Shown: in pieces, positions 33,717-42,108 of the stretch
Layout: every line of letters starts with the position of its first letter
Position numbering within the stretch: the stretch's first letter is position 1
From: Roseiarcus sp963751165
Lineage (GTDB): Bacteria; Pseudomonadota; Alphaproteobacteria; Rhizobiales; Beijerinckiaceae
Reading direction: 5' to 3'
Length of the DNA stretch: 64,000 nt
Assembly: GCA_963751165.1 (NCBI GenBank)
Contig: CAVVTP010000007.1
Location: 124,001 to 188,000, forward strand
Translations under genes and position numbers: made by a program
Notes under the pieces: generated by a model
The model's database searches: none
What the model saw: only the letters and a program-made list of their open reading frames with translations
Told to the model about the DNA's origin: nothing

Positions 33717-34406
33717 TCATCGAACCGGCGCGACAGCGATCGACGATCGGTGGCATGTATGGCCCGCGACCTTCGGGCAGACGGCGAAGGCCTTGAGGTC
33801 CCTCGACAGGCAAAACCGCACGTCGACCAGTTCGCCGCGCGCGCAGGTCACCGCCATGTTCTCGGCTGTGAGATTCGCGTTCGCCGCGATGAAGCCCTGC
33901 TCGATCGCCTGAGGCGGCACGCGGCGCCATTCGCGCGGGCCCTGCAGCATCGGCGGGATTTTAAGCTGGTCGCGCACGTAGCGCACCGCGGCGAAATAAT
34001 CCTCTGCGCTTAGGCCGGTGCAGATCCCATGCTTGCGGTACTCGTAGCGTGCGAGACCCTCTGTCGGGTAGAGGCCGCGCGCTGTCGCGAGATCGGCGGC
34101 AGAGGCGTCCTGGTCCGGATTGCATTCCTCCGGATTGGGACCATAGCTTTCATCCGGCCACAGGCCGTGGACGACAAAGCCGTTTCCCGCGCCGGTGGCG
34201 CATTGGTCGGGCGACTTATCCTCGCCGCCGAGGTCGCAGAAGCCCGGCGACCAGGAAAGCGTCATCACGTAGAAATCGAACGGCGCCGTCGCAACCGGCG
34301 GAAGGCCACCCGCGAAAGCCGCCGCCAGTTCGAAGAACGCGAAGGCGCCGGCGAGCAGAGCGAGCGCAGCCCGGGCAAATGCGGACAGGCGCGGCGCGCG
34401 GCTCAA
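33717..34406 (-). CDS. RNase T2-family ribonuclease
   Basis: This exported RNase of 229 residues carries both catalytic signatures: CAS1 in FVVHGLWPDESYG and CAS2 in YEYRKHGICTG (Glu, Lys and His present). The signal segment is AALALLAGAFAFFELAAAFA. Eight or more cysteines in the mature part fit a secreted, disulfide-bonded enzyme. The start is set at TTG 34406 because it overlaps the stop of the upstream gene (TTGA), giving translational coupling; longer frames run through that gene. It would degrade RNA in the periplasm or outside the cell, perhaps to scavenge phosphate. Confidence 0.85.
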   Translation of the reverse strand: MSRAPRLSAFARAALALLAGAFAFFELAAAFAGGLPPVATAPFDFYVMTLSWSPGFCDLGGEDKSPDQCATGAGNGFVVHGLWPDESYGPNPEECNPDQDASAADLATARGLYPTEGLARYEYRKHGICTGLSAEDYFAAVRYVRDQLKIPPMLQGPREWRRVPPQAIEQGFIAANANLTAENMAVTCARGELVDVRFCLSRDLKAFAVCPKVAGHTCHRSSIAVAPVR

Positions 34407-34996
34407 TAGCGAGGCTTGAGACCGTACTCGGCGAACCAATTGACTTCCTTCAAAACGCCGATCCGGCGCTCGATGATCGGGCGCAGGACCGCGCATTCGG
34501 GATCGTAGGCGCCGTCGGCCACGAAGTGCGTACTGTAGGCGCGCTCGCGGTCGAAGTCTGCAACGCACCATTCAACTCCCCACATCATCCCGAGGGGCCC
34601 CCCGGTCGCGTTGACCTGGTAGATGGTCGTATGCGCCTGCGGCCTCTGCGGAGCCGGGACTCGCGTGTCGATCACCAGAGCGCGGGCAATGCAGAAGCGG
34701 CGCGGGATATAGTCGATCCCGTTGGAGCGGAAGCCGATCTCGCGGATGCGCTCATAGCCCTCGATCGCGTGCTGGCCGCCCCAATATTCGTTTTCCGTGC
34801 CGGCGAACCCCCCTGTGATGTTTGACAGCACCCTGAGGTCGTCGCAGGCGGGGACATTGGCGTCGTTGGCGTGGAGGGGAGCCCAGCGCGCCTCCGCCGG
34901 CGTCCCGTAGATCGAGTCCTCGAACGGCGGGCTCGCGGCGGAGGCGAGCGAAAGAGAGCCGAGCAGCGCCAGAAAACCGATGATCGCGCGAACCAT
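34403..34996 (-). CDS. Exported protein of unknown function coupled to RNase T2
   Basis: This 197-residue protein has a signal peptide (MVRAIIGFLALLGSLSLASA). The mature part contains FEDSIYGTPAEARWAPLHAND, CDDLRVLSNITGGFAGTENEYW and a Cys-containing stretch GVEWCVADFDRE; four cysteines are present. I recognise no family. Its stop overlaps the TTG start of the RNase T2 gene, so the two are produced together, and it may be a chaperone, inhibitor or partner of that RNase. That link is inference from coupling only. Confidence 0.75.
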   Translation of the reverse strand: MVRAIIGFLALLGSLSLASAASPPFEDSIYGTPAEARWAPLHANDANVPACDDLRVLSNITGGFAGTENEYWGGQHAIEGYERIREIGFRSNGIDYIPRRFCIARALVIDTRVPAPQRPQAHTTIYQVNATGGPLGMMWGVEWCVADFDRERAYSTHFVADGAYDPECAVLRPIIERRIGVLKEVNWFAEYGLKPRY

Positions 34997-35079
34997 GCCG
35001 GTCGTATCCCCTGTTGCTCCGCGGACGCCGGTCCGCGTCCCTCGCCAGATCTCGCCCGAACAATGCGGCCCGACGCACC

Positions 35080-35595
35080 TCAAATCAAGAGCGTCGCACC
35101 GGCTCGCTTCAGTTCAGCCGGCTCTTGATGCCCGCGATTTCGCGCGCGACCAGTCTCAGCCCCCTGTTCTCCCTGCATCTGGTCGCGCAGGACGGCTTCG
35201 GCCGCTTTGGCGGCGAGATCGGCCGCGGCGGCGCGCACGTCGGCGGCGGCCTGAGCCTCGGCGAATGCGATCTTCGCCTCGGCCTGCTTCGTACGGCGGG
35301 CGATGAAGTCGTTCACGCGCTCGGCGGCGTCCCTGGCCATCTGCTCCGCCTGGGCGCGCGCCTCGGCGACGATCGCGGCGGCGTTGGCTTCCGCCTCGGC
35401 GGTCTTCTTCTCGAAGCTCGCAAGCAGGGCGGTCGCCTCGTCGCGCAGCTTCGCGGCTTCGCCGAGTTCGGCCTGGATGGCCTCGCCGCGCGCGTCGAGC
35501 GCCTTCAGGACCGTGCGATGGGCCCCAGCGTAAATCAGGATCCCGATAAAGACGAGGAAGCCGAGAAGGACAAAGAATTCGGGGCCGAGGTCCAT
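35080..35595 (-). CDS. atpF: ATP synthase F0 subunit b, C-terminus frameshifted
   Basis: Subunit b forms the peripheral stalk of F1F0 ATP synthase. It has an N-terminal membrane helix (FFVLLGFLVFIGILIYAG) and a long Ala/Glu/Lys/Arg coiled coil. The open frame ends with an unrelated tail (AETGRARNRGHQEPAE). If one G of the five-base run at 35160-35164 (C on the plus strand) is removed, the frame reads LRLVAREIAGIKSRLN followed by a stop at 35109-35111, exactly the expected subunit-b end. A homopolymer error, or a real frameshift that changes the last 17 residues, fits. It is the last F0 gene of the cluster. Confidence 0.88.
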   Translation of the reverse strand: MDLGPEFFVLLGFLVFIGILIYAGAHRTVLKALDARGEAIQAELGEAAKLRDEATALLASFEKKTAEAEANAAAIVAEARAQAEQMARDAAERVNDFIARRTKQAEAKIAFAEAQAAADVRAAAADLAAKAAEAVLRDQMQGEQGAETGRARNRGHQEPAELKRAGATLLI

Positions 35596-35609
35596 CTTCC
35601 CATCTCCGC

Positions 35610-36095
35610 TCAGCGCTTGGCCGAATCGACCGCGGCCGCGACCGCCTTGGGGTCGGGCGCCCGCCCGCCGAGCCGCTCGACGATCGCCCCCGCGGTGTCG
35701 CGCGCGATCTCGGAGACGTTGGTCATCGCCTGGGCGCGGGTCGCGGAGATCTGCTTCTCCGCCTCGGCGAGCCGGGTGGCGAGCTGGTCCTCGAGCGCCC
35801 TGCGCTTGGCCGCCGCGGCGGCGGCGGCCTGGTCGCGCGCCGCCTGAGCCATGGCTTGAGCCTTGGCCCGCGCGTCGGCGAGCGTCTTCTCATGCGCGGC
35901 CGCCGCCGCGTCCGCCTTCTGCTGCATCATCGTCGCGTCGTCGAGGTCTTGGGCGATGCGCGCCCGGCGGTTCTCGATCACCTGCCCGATCTTGGGCAGC
36001 GCGCGCTTCGACATGTACCAGTAGAGGAAACCGAACGAGATGAAGAACCAGACCAGCTGCGACGGAAACGTGCTCGTATCGAAGGGCGGAAACAT
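35610..36095 (-). CDS. atpG: ATP synthase F0 subunit b' with a stop codon in its usual leader
   Basis: Subunit b' pairs with b in the peripheral stalk; split b/b' is standard in alphaproteobacteria. The 161-residue form starts MFPPFDTSTFPSQLVWFF, with one membrane helix and a coiled coil. In the same frame an ATG at 36152 reads MAQTAATQT, then TAA (36123-36125), then VGQEGGGTP directly into MFPPF. The upstream part is the usual short leader of b' proteins, so codon 10 is probably a mutated GAA or a sequencing error. Initiation at the internal ATG 36095 (GGAAGG upstream) would rescue a functional subunit. Confidence 0.88.
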   Translation of the reverse strand: MFPPFDTSTFPSQLVWFFISFGFLYWYMSKRALPKIGQVIENRRARIAQDLDDATMMQQKADAAAAAHEKTLADARAKAQAMAQAARDQAAAAAAAKRRALEDQLATRLAEAEKQISATRAQAMTNVSEIARDTAGAIVERLGGRAPDPKAVAAAVDSAKR

Positions 36096-36228
36096 GGGCG
36101 TTCCGCCGCCTTCCTGGCCGACTTAAGTCTGAGTTGCTGCGGTCTGAGCCATTGCCGGTCCTTCGGGAAACGCCAATGCGGGAAGCCGCCTTCGCGTCCT
36201 CCCGCAGAATTCGGAGCTTCGCTTCGCC

Positions 36229-36468
36229 CTAGACGGCGAACAGGAGCAGGAACGAGATCAAGAGCGCGAAAATGCCGAGCGCCTCCGTCACCGCGAAGCC
36301 GAAGATCAGGCGGCCGAACTGACCGTCGACCGCCGACGGATTGCGCAACGCGCCGTTCAGGAACTGCCCGAACAGAGTGCCGACGCCGATGCCGGCCGCG
36401 CCGGTCCCGATGGCGGCGAGCCCCGCGCCGACGTATTTGGCGGCGAGGGCGAGTTCATGCGGTTCCAT
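36229..36468 (-). CDS. atpE: ATP synthase F0 subunit c
   Basis: This 79-residue double-helix proteolipid forms the rotor ring. The Gly-rich first helix (GLAAIGTGAAGIGVG), the polar loop with R-N-P and the second helix with the ion-binding Glu62 (FAVTEALGIFALLISFLLLF) are all present. It lies between atpB and atpF' with gaps of 49 and 133 bases. The latter gap holds the degenerate leader of atpF'. Confidence 0.96.
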   Translation of the reverse strand: MEPHELALAAKYVGAGLAAIGTGAAGIGVGTLFGQFLNGALRNPSAVDGQFGRLIFGFAVTEALGIFALLISFLLLFAV

Positions 36469-36517
36469 CAGTAGCTCCTATAAATTGCCCGAAGACAGTT
36501 CGGTTGGAATCGGAAGG

Positions 36518-37288
36518 TCAGTGCCCGCCGGGGTGAAGCGCGTCGTTGAGATACATGCAGGTGAGCATCGCGAACACGTACGCCTGCAGGAACGCGACGA
36601 GCAGTTCGAGGGCGTCCATCCCAACCGCCATGGCGAAGGGCAACACCGCAAAGATTTTCATCGCCGCGCTGGCGCCGAGCAGCATGATGACGAAGCTGCC
36701 GAACACGTAGAGGGTGATGTGCCCAGCGAGCATGTTGGCGAAGAGACGCACCGAGTGGCTGACCGGACGGGACAGGAACGAAACGATCTCGATCGCCACC
36801 ACCAGGGGCAGGATGTAGATCGGGACGCCCGGGGGAACGAAGAGCTTGAAGAAGTGCGTTCCGTGCTCTTTGATCCCGACGATCACGACGGTGAGGAAGA
36901 CCAGCAGCGCGAGAGCAGCGGTTATGACGATCTGGCTCATCACGGTGTAGGAATAGGGGATGAAGCCCACGAGATTGGAGATCAGAACGAAGAAAAAGAT
37001 GCTGAAGACGAGGGGGAAAAAGCGCATGCCAGCTTCGCCCGCCGCCGACCGCACCATACCGGCGGTGAATTCGTAGGCCATCTCGCCAAGCGCCTGCATC
37101 CGGGTCGGAACCCCGGAGCCGCCCCGCGCCGTAATCGCGGTCATCAAACATGCCAGCGCGACCGCGAACAGCATGAACAGGCCGGAATTGGTCAGCGAGA
37201 CGTCGTAATGCCCGACGGTGATCGGGAGGACCGGATGAATGGAGAATTGCTCGGTCGGATGAATCGCCGGTCCGGTCTCGGTCGCCAC
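36518..37288 (-). CDS. atpB: ATP synthase F0 subunit a
   Basis: This 256-residue membrane subunit forms the proton half-channels. The essential Arg is in SHSVRLFANMLAGHITL, and VGFIPYSYTVMSQ and LELLVAFLQAYVFAMLTCMYL match conserved helices. The start is the GTG at 37288, six bases after the atpI stop; no ATG is in a suitable place. Order atpI-atpB-atpE-atpF'-atpF without the F1 genes is the usual alphaproteobacterial F0 operon. Confidence 0.95.
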   Translation of the reverse strand: MATETGPAIHPTEQFSIHPVLPITVGHYDVSLTNSGLFMLFAVALACLMTAITARGGSGVPTRMQALGEMAYEFTAGMVRSAAGEAGMRFFPLVFSIFFFVLISNLVGFIPYSYTVMSQIVITAALALLVFLTVVIVGIKEHGTHFFKLFVPPGVPIYILPLVVAIEIVSFLSRPVSHSVRLFANMLAGHITLYVFGSFVIMLLGASAAMKIFAVLPFAMAVGMDALELLVAFLQAYVFAMLTCMYLNDALHPGGH

Positions 37289-37293
37289 TTCGC

Positions 37294-37752
37294 CTAATCC
37301 TCGTCGTCGTCCGCCTCGTCGGCAGGGTTTGCCCCGCCGGACGCCCCCCGTCCGGGCCATGCGCCAGGCGCGGCCCCCGGACCCGAGCGCCGGAACCCTT
37401 TATCCGCCGCTTCCGTATGAGACAAGCGCGAATCGTGCTGCGATCCCCCGCCTTTGGGCGAAGTCAGCCGGATCACGCTCCAGACGCCAGCCGCGACCCC
37501 AAGGAAGAAGAAAAGGATCAGGAAGAGCGGATTCGTGCCGAAGAGCCGATCGAGCCCCCAGCCGATGCCCGCGCCGACGACGATCGCCGAAACGAACTCG
37601 CTGCCAGCCCGCATCGCAAGCGACATGCCGGAATCGCCCTTCGCCTGGTTCGGCGTGGGCGCAGGCGCTGGCCTCTCCGTTTCGCGGGTCGCGCGCGCCC
37701 TGTCGAGCGAGCCCCGGAGTCTTGCGAGGCGTTCTTCGTCGTCTTCAGCCAT
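37294..37752 (-). CDS. atpI: ATP synthase assembly protein AtpI
   Basis: This 152-residue membrane protein helps assemble the c ring. The middle part has two helices with the AtpI pattern SEFVSAIVVGAGIGWGLDRLFG and PLFLILFFFLGVAAGVWSVIR. The N-terminal 50 residues are charged and the C-terminal 45 residues are Gly/Pro/acidic-rich and low in complexity. GAAAGGAGAT precedes the ATG at 37752. Confidence 0.88.
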   Translation of the reverse strand: MAEDDEERLARLRGSLDRARATRETERPAPAPTPNQAKGDSGMSLAMRAGSEFVSAIVVGAGIGWGLDRLFGTNPLFLILFFFLGVAAGVWSVIRLTSPKGGGSQHDSRLSHTEAADKGFRRSGPGAAPGAWPGRGASGGANPADEADDDED

Positions 37753-37763
37753 CGGATCTCCTT

Positions 37764-38558
37764 TCAGGCGGGCGAGCTGCCGCCCGGCGAGAATCGGCCG
37801 TGCCGCCCGGCGCCGCCGGCAAATCGGGCCGAACCTTCGCCTGTCTCGCCGCTCGCGATGGTCGCGAGGCCGTGCGCGACTTCGTTGGCGACCGCCTCTC
37901 GCCCTCCGAGATCCCATTGTTCGAGCATGGACAGCCGGTCGTTGCGCATCGCCGTCTGCGGGAATTCGGATAAGGTCCGGGCAAGCGACAGCGCCCGGGC
38001 GAGCGCGTCGCCCTCGACGGTCACCTCGTTGACGAGGCCGATCCGCAGCGCCTCCTCGGCGCCGACCGCCCGTCCGGTAAGGATCAGTTCGAGCGCCCGG
38101 CCGTGTCCGACAACGCGCGGCAAGCGGATCGTGCCGAGGTCGACGAGCGGCACGCCGAAACGGCGGTTGTAAAGGCCGAAGACCGCCGAGCGGCCAGCGA
38201 CTCTGAGGTCGCACCACAGCGCGAGCTCCATGCCGCCCGCGACCGCCGGCCCCTCGACCGCGGCGATCACTGGCTTCGTGAGCCTCAGGCGCGTTGGGCC
38301 CATCGGCCCGAAATCGCCCTCTGGCTCGATCGGCCGCGTCTCCCCGGCCGCCAGGGCGACGAGGTCAGCGCCGGCGCAGAAGGCTCCGCCAGCGCCGGTC
38401 AGCACCGCGACGTCCGAGCCGGAATCGGCTTCGAAAGTCTTGAAGGCCTCATAGAGCGCGCGCGCCGTCGCAAGGTCAACCGCGTTGCGCCGCTCGGGCC
38501 GCTCGATCGTCACCACGGCCACGCGCCCCTCGGCGCGAACGGAAATCGTCGGGTTCAT
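37764..38558 (-). CDS. Enoyl-CoA hydratase/isomerase (crotonase) family protein
   Basis: This 264-residue crotonase has the oxyanion-hole motifs GAGGAFCAGADLVAL and AVEGPAVAGGMELALWCDLRVA and the N-terminal VAVVTIERPERRNAV. The position of the second catalytic Glu of true hydratases appears as YNRRFGVPLVDLGTIRL, where no Glu is visible at the usual place (GxxPxxGG region), so the reaction may differ from simple hydration. It lies 11 bases from atpI in the same direction and may read into the ATP synthase operon. Confidence 0.88.
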   Translation of the reverse strand: MNPTISVRAEGRVAVVTIERPERRNAVDLATARALYEAFKTFEADSGSDVAVLTGAGGAFCAGADLVALAAGETRPIEPEGDFGPMGPTRLRLTKPVIAAVEGPAVAGGMELALWCDLRVAGRSAVFGLYNRRFGVPLVDLGTIRLPRVVGHGRALELILTGRAVGAEEALRIGLVNEVTVEGDALARALSLARTLSEFPQTAMRNDRLSMLEQWDLGGREAVANEVAHGLATIASGETGEGSARFAGGAGRHGRFSPGGSSPA

Positions 38559-38951
38559 TGAATCTCGTGCTCCAGGCCGCCGCGATTGTCGCCGCCCACC
38601 ATAGCCCGTCGCAACACGGGCGTCCTGTCAGGCGCCCTAGGGAGCGCGGACGGCGCGCGGTCAACGACGTCAGCCACCGCGCCGACAAGACCGCCCTTTC
38701 GCTGGTAACAGCGGCAAAAACAGCGGATTTCGTCAAAAAGGCGGCCTGCGACGCGCCTCCTGAGGTCAAAGTGCTCGCCATTTCAAGGCGCTGCTTGGGA
38801 ATCGCCGCTTCAGCCGGAACAGCGAAGGATTCGCCGCAACAGCGGATTTCGCCGAGCGCGGCTGCATGACCCAATGTTTCGGCTGTCGCTTGCTTGACCC
38901 CCCGCGCCGGGTCGGGCAAGGCAGGCGCCGTTTGAATTCGAACGGCTGCGC
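38559..38951. other. 393-base intergenic region with a dispersed repeat
   Basis: No gene is supported here. It separates the crotonase gene (minus) from the DUF1345 gene (plus), so both promoters should lie within it. Its main content is the AACAGCG repeat at 38705-38844, which occupies over a third of the space. Confidence 0.7.
38705..38844. repeat. Dispersed AACAGCG repeat, copy A
   Basis: The copy starts GTAACAGCGGCAAAAACAGC (38705-38724) and ends GGAACAGCGAAGGATTCGCC followed by GCAACAGCG (38816-38844). The copy at 47121-47260 has the same two end modules at nearly the same distance (109 against 107 bases), with a less conserved middle. A related motif flanks the IS3 element. No coding capacity is seen. 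Confidence 0.7.
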
Positions 38952-39689
38952 ATGTCAAATCCCCCGCCCTCGCCAGGCGCCGACGACGAGTCAGGCGGAT
39001 TTCTCGTCACCCTCGCGCATCGACCCCGTCTGCTCGCGGGGGCGATCCTCATGGTCATGACCTACTTGGTCTTGTTTGCTTTTCCGTTTTTCGTCCGCGA
39101 GGCGACCCGCCTCCTCATCGCCTGGAATGTCGGGGCCTGGGCCTATATCGGTTCGATCGCCCTGATGATGACGCGCCCGAAGGCGGACCCGCGCGTCGAG
39201 GCTCGGCCGGAGGATGAGAAACAGTCGGTTTTGGTGCTCCTCGGGGTCGTGGCGGCCTGCGCTTCCCTGGCGGCGATCGTCTGGGAGCTCGGCCCGGTGA
39301 AAAACATGGAGGGCCTGCTCAAGGCGGGACATCTGGCGCTGGTGGGCGCGAGCATCCTCAGCGCCTGGACCTTCATCCAAGTCATGTTCGCGATCCACTA
39401 TGCCGGCGTCTATTTTGGGGCCGTCGCCGACGGACACCCAGGAGGATTGGAATTTCCTGGCAAGCCGGAACCGCAATGGGGCGAATTCGTCTATCAGGCC
39501 TTCACCGTCGGCTGCACATTCGCCAGCTCCGACGTCAATGTCGCCTCACCCCGCATGCGCCGGATCTGCGTCATTCAGGGGGTCGTCGGGTTCTTCTTCA
39601 ACACAATCATCCTCGCCCTCGCCATCAACATCGCGGCCGGACTTCTTCTGATTGGAGGCGGCCTCATGACCCGGAACGACCATGCCTGA
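38952..39689 (+). CDS. DUF1345 family membrane protein
   Basis: This protein of 245 residues has about five membrane helices (for example LAGAILMVMTYLVLFAFPFF, VLVLLGVVAACASLAAIVW and GVVGFFFNTIILALAINIAAG). The stretch FIQVMFAIHYAGVYF and the region EFVYQAFTVGCTFASSDVNVAS identify DUF1345. The last helix pair with the TxGxT-like VGCTFASSD resembles a channel pore half. Its role is unknown. Its 3' end overlaps the hisS start by eight bases. Confidence 0.85.
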   Translation: MSNPPPSPGADDESGGFLVTLAHRPRLLAGAILMVMTYLVLFAFPFFVREATRLLIAWNVGAWAYIGSIALMMTRPKADPRVEARPEDEKQSVLVLLGVVAACASLAAIVWELGPVKNMEGLLKAGHLALVGASILSAWTFIQVMFAIHYAGVYFGAVADGHPGGLEFPGKPEPQWGEFVYQAFTVGCTFASSDVNVASPRMRRICVIQGVVGFFFNTIILALAINIAAGLLLIGGGLMTRNDHA

Positions 39690-41241
39690 GAACGACACCC
39701 AAGCCCGCGTCCGCGCCGCACTGCCGCGCGGGCTCGTCGACCGCAATGCGGCCGACATCGCCGCAGCGGATGCAATGATGGCGAAGATCCGCGACGTCTA
39801 TCGTCTCTATGGCTTTGAGGCGGTCGAGACGCCGTTCATCGAATACACCGATGCGCTCGGCAGGTTCTTGCCCGACCAGGACCGGCCGAACGAGGGCGTG
39901 TTCTCGTTCAAGGACGATGACGGCCAGTGGCTGTCGTTGCGCTACGACCTCACCGCGCCGCTCGCGCGCTACGTCGCAGAAAACTACGACCAGCTGCCAA
40001 AACCCTACCGCAGTTTTCGCGCGGGCTGGGTGTTCCGCAACGAGAAGCCGGGGCCAGGCCGCTACCGCCAGTTCATGCAGTTCGACGCCGACACGGTCGG
40101 GGCCGCGAGCGTCGCCGCGGACGCCGAGATCTGCATGATGGCGGCCGACTGCCTCGAGGCGCTCGGCATCAAGCGCGGCGACTATGTCGTCAAGGTCAAC
40201 AATCGCAAGGTGCTGGACGGTGTGATGGAGGCGATCGAGCGTTGGCGGGGCACGATAATGCAGCCCGTCGCCTCGTCGTCATGCGTGCGATCGATAAGTT
40301 GGATCGCCTCGGTCCTGACGGCGTCTTCGCGCTGCTCACGGTCGGACGTCGAGACGAAAGTGGTGATTTACACTAGCGGCGCGGACTTGTCCGAGCCCAC
40401 AGGCCGATAACGTGATGCGTTTCCTCGGCTACACGTCGAAAGTCTCTGGGGGCTACGTCGCCGATAAACTTCTTGAGCAAGCACTCACAAACGCCGAGCG
40501 CCTCGACTGGCTTGAAAGCAAGGTTGAGGTGAAGTCCCAGCGGCGCGGTCGGCGTGCGAAGAATTGAAGGAGATTGCATCTCTAGCCAACGCTGCTGGCT
40601 ACGCCGAAGATCGAATTTCGGTCGATCGCTCCGTCGTTCGCGGCCTCGAATATTACACTGGCCCCGTCTTCGAGGCCGAGCTGACTTTCGAAACCCCCGG
40701 CGAGGACGGCAGGCCGGTCCGCTTCGGTTCGGTCGGCGGCGGCGGCCGTTACGACGGCCTCGTGGCGCGCTTCCGCGCCGAACCCGTCCCGGCCACCGGT
40801 TTCTCCATCGGCGTCTCGCGCCTGCTCGCGGCGCTGCGAGCGATCAAAAGCCCGATTGTCGCCGCAGCAGAGGCGCCGGGCCCCGTCATCGTACTCGCCC
40901 TCGATCGCGACGAAGAATCGATGGCGAACTACCAGCGCCTCGTCGCCTCGCTGAGGGCGGCGGGATTCGCGGCCGAACTCTATCTGGGCTCGGGCGGGAT
41001 GAACGCTCAGCTAAAATATTCGGACCGGCGCAGGAGCCGCGTCGCCGTCATCCAGGGATCGAACGAGCGCGAAGCCCCGGGCGGGGCGCAGGTGACAATC
41101 CGCGACTTGCGGCTCGGCGCCGAGCTCGCCAAGGCGACGAAGGATCGCGCAGATTATTTGGAGCTCCGCCAGCGCGCTCAATTTTCCGCGCCGGAGGCCG
41201 AACTGGTCGAGCGCGTACAGGAGGTGATGGCGCGATTGTAG
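39682..41241 (+). pseudogene. hisS: Histidyl-tRNA synthetase gene with multiple frameshifts in the middle
   Basis: The first 180 codons (RGLVDRNAADIAAADAMMAK, SLRYDLTAPLARYVAEN, FRAGWVFRNEKPGPGRYRQF) and the last 226 (VVRGLEYYTGPVFEAEL, FGSVGGGGRYDGLV) are a normal class II HisRS with motifs 1-3 and an anticodon-binding end. Between about 40235 and 40565 the coding passes through several frames: RRLVVMRAIDKLDRLGPDGV in frame 3, TSGADLSEP in frame 1, ADNVMRFLGYTSK in frame 2, then CEELKEIAS in frame 1, so at least four single-base shifts within 330 bases. The stretch also looks lower in GC. HisRS is essential, so either another copy exists or this region is badly sequenced. Confidence 0.88.
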
Positions 41242-41341
41242 ACGCGCGCGCAGGCCGGGTCGGCCGCGCTCAGCGAGCGTGGCTACAAGGGCGTCAAAAG
41301 GGACCAAGGATCGTGTCGACTATCTCGGCCGGCCTGGCGGG

Positions 41342-41488
41342 TTAGCGCACGATCGTCGCGATTTCGCCGCGGTACGACCGGTTGTCGGCAAAGCCGACCA
41401 GCGCACCCCGGACAGGGTTGTCCCGAACGTGAAGACATTTCGATTCGCAGTTCTCGTTCGTCCGCGAAAAACGAGGGGCCGGCCGCAC
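41342..41488 (-). other. Possible small gene or remnant, unidentified
   Basis: A GTG-initiated frame of 48 codons reads through CESKCLHVRDNPVRG and VGFADNRSYRGEIATIVR before a stop. The composition looks more protein-like than the surrounding intergenic sequence (41242-41508), but there is no ribosome site and I recognise no family. It may be the tail of a lost gene. Nothing else is seen in this 267-base gap. Confidence 0.2.
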
Positions 41489-41508
41489 ACGAACGAGAGC
41501 AGATTACC

Positions 41509-41919
41509 TCACTTCGCCGCCGGCTGCCCGTGCCGCTTCGTCCATTCTGCCCGCTCGTAATCCTCGAACGCGGCGATCATCGCGCGATAAGTTCGCTCCG
41601 CCACGGTCGGGTCGAAGCCCTGCGCCTCCGCGTCCGCCCGCACTTTCCGAATGATCGCGTCGACCCGGGCCGGGGCGCTGACGGCGGCCGGGTCGTTCTT
41701 GAAGCGGCCAGCCTCGGCGACGTACTGACCCCGCTCGGCCATCAGGCGGATGATGGCATGGTCGATCCGGTCGATATTCTGGCGCACCTCGCCCAGCGTC
41801 GCGCAGCACTTGCCGCCGTCGACCGAGGGATGGCCCCAATAGGCGGGCGGGCTGGCCGCGTCCTCGGCGCGGGCGCTGTTGCAGGCGAGAAGCGCAAAGG
41901 CAAGCACGATTTTTTGCAT
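41509..41919 (-). CDS. Exported chorismate mutase (AroQ-type)
   Basis: This 136-residue protein joins a signal peptide (KIVLAFALLACNSARAED) to an all-helical AroQ chorismate mutase domain: VRQNIDRIDHAIIRLMAERG (Arg and the Asp-x-x-D pattern of helix 1), YVAEAGRFK (Lys), ARVDAIIRKVRADAE (Arg) and the third helix TYRAMIAAFEDYE. Secreted chorismate mutases are known from mycobacteria, plant pathogens and some proteobacteria (*AroQ), where they have no obvious role in aromatic amino-acid synthesis. Whether it remains periplasmic is unknown. Confidence 0.82.
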   Translation of the reverse strand: MQKIVLAFALLACNSARAEDAASPPAYWGHPSVDGGKCCATLGEVRQNIDRIDHAIIRLMAERGQYVAEAGRFKNDPAAVSAPARVDAIIRKVRADAEAQGFDPTVAERTYRAMIAAFEDYERAEWTKRHGQPAAK

Positions 41920-42108
41920 GGGCGGCGAGGGGCGCTCAGGGGTTGGCCCGATGGATAGCGCGGACCGGGGCGTCCGACAAATTTCTGCAACAAAAAGCTT
42001 TACCTTCGGAGGAGAGCAGCCGGTCGACCTGCGACCTCCTCGACCGACCGTCGAGGCCGAAGCGTTCGTGCGGCTTCAGCGCAGGGCGAATTGCCCCACC
42101 AAGGTGCT

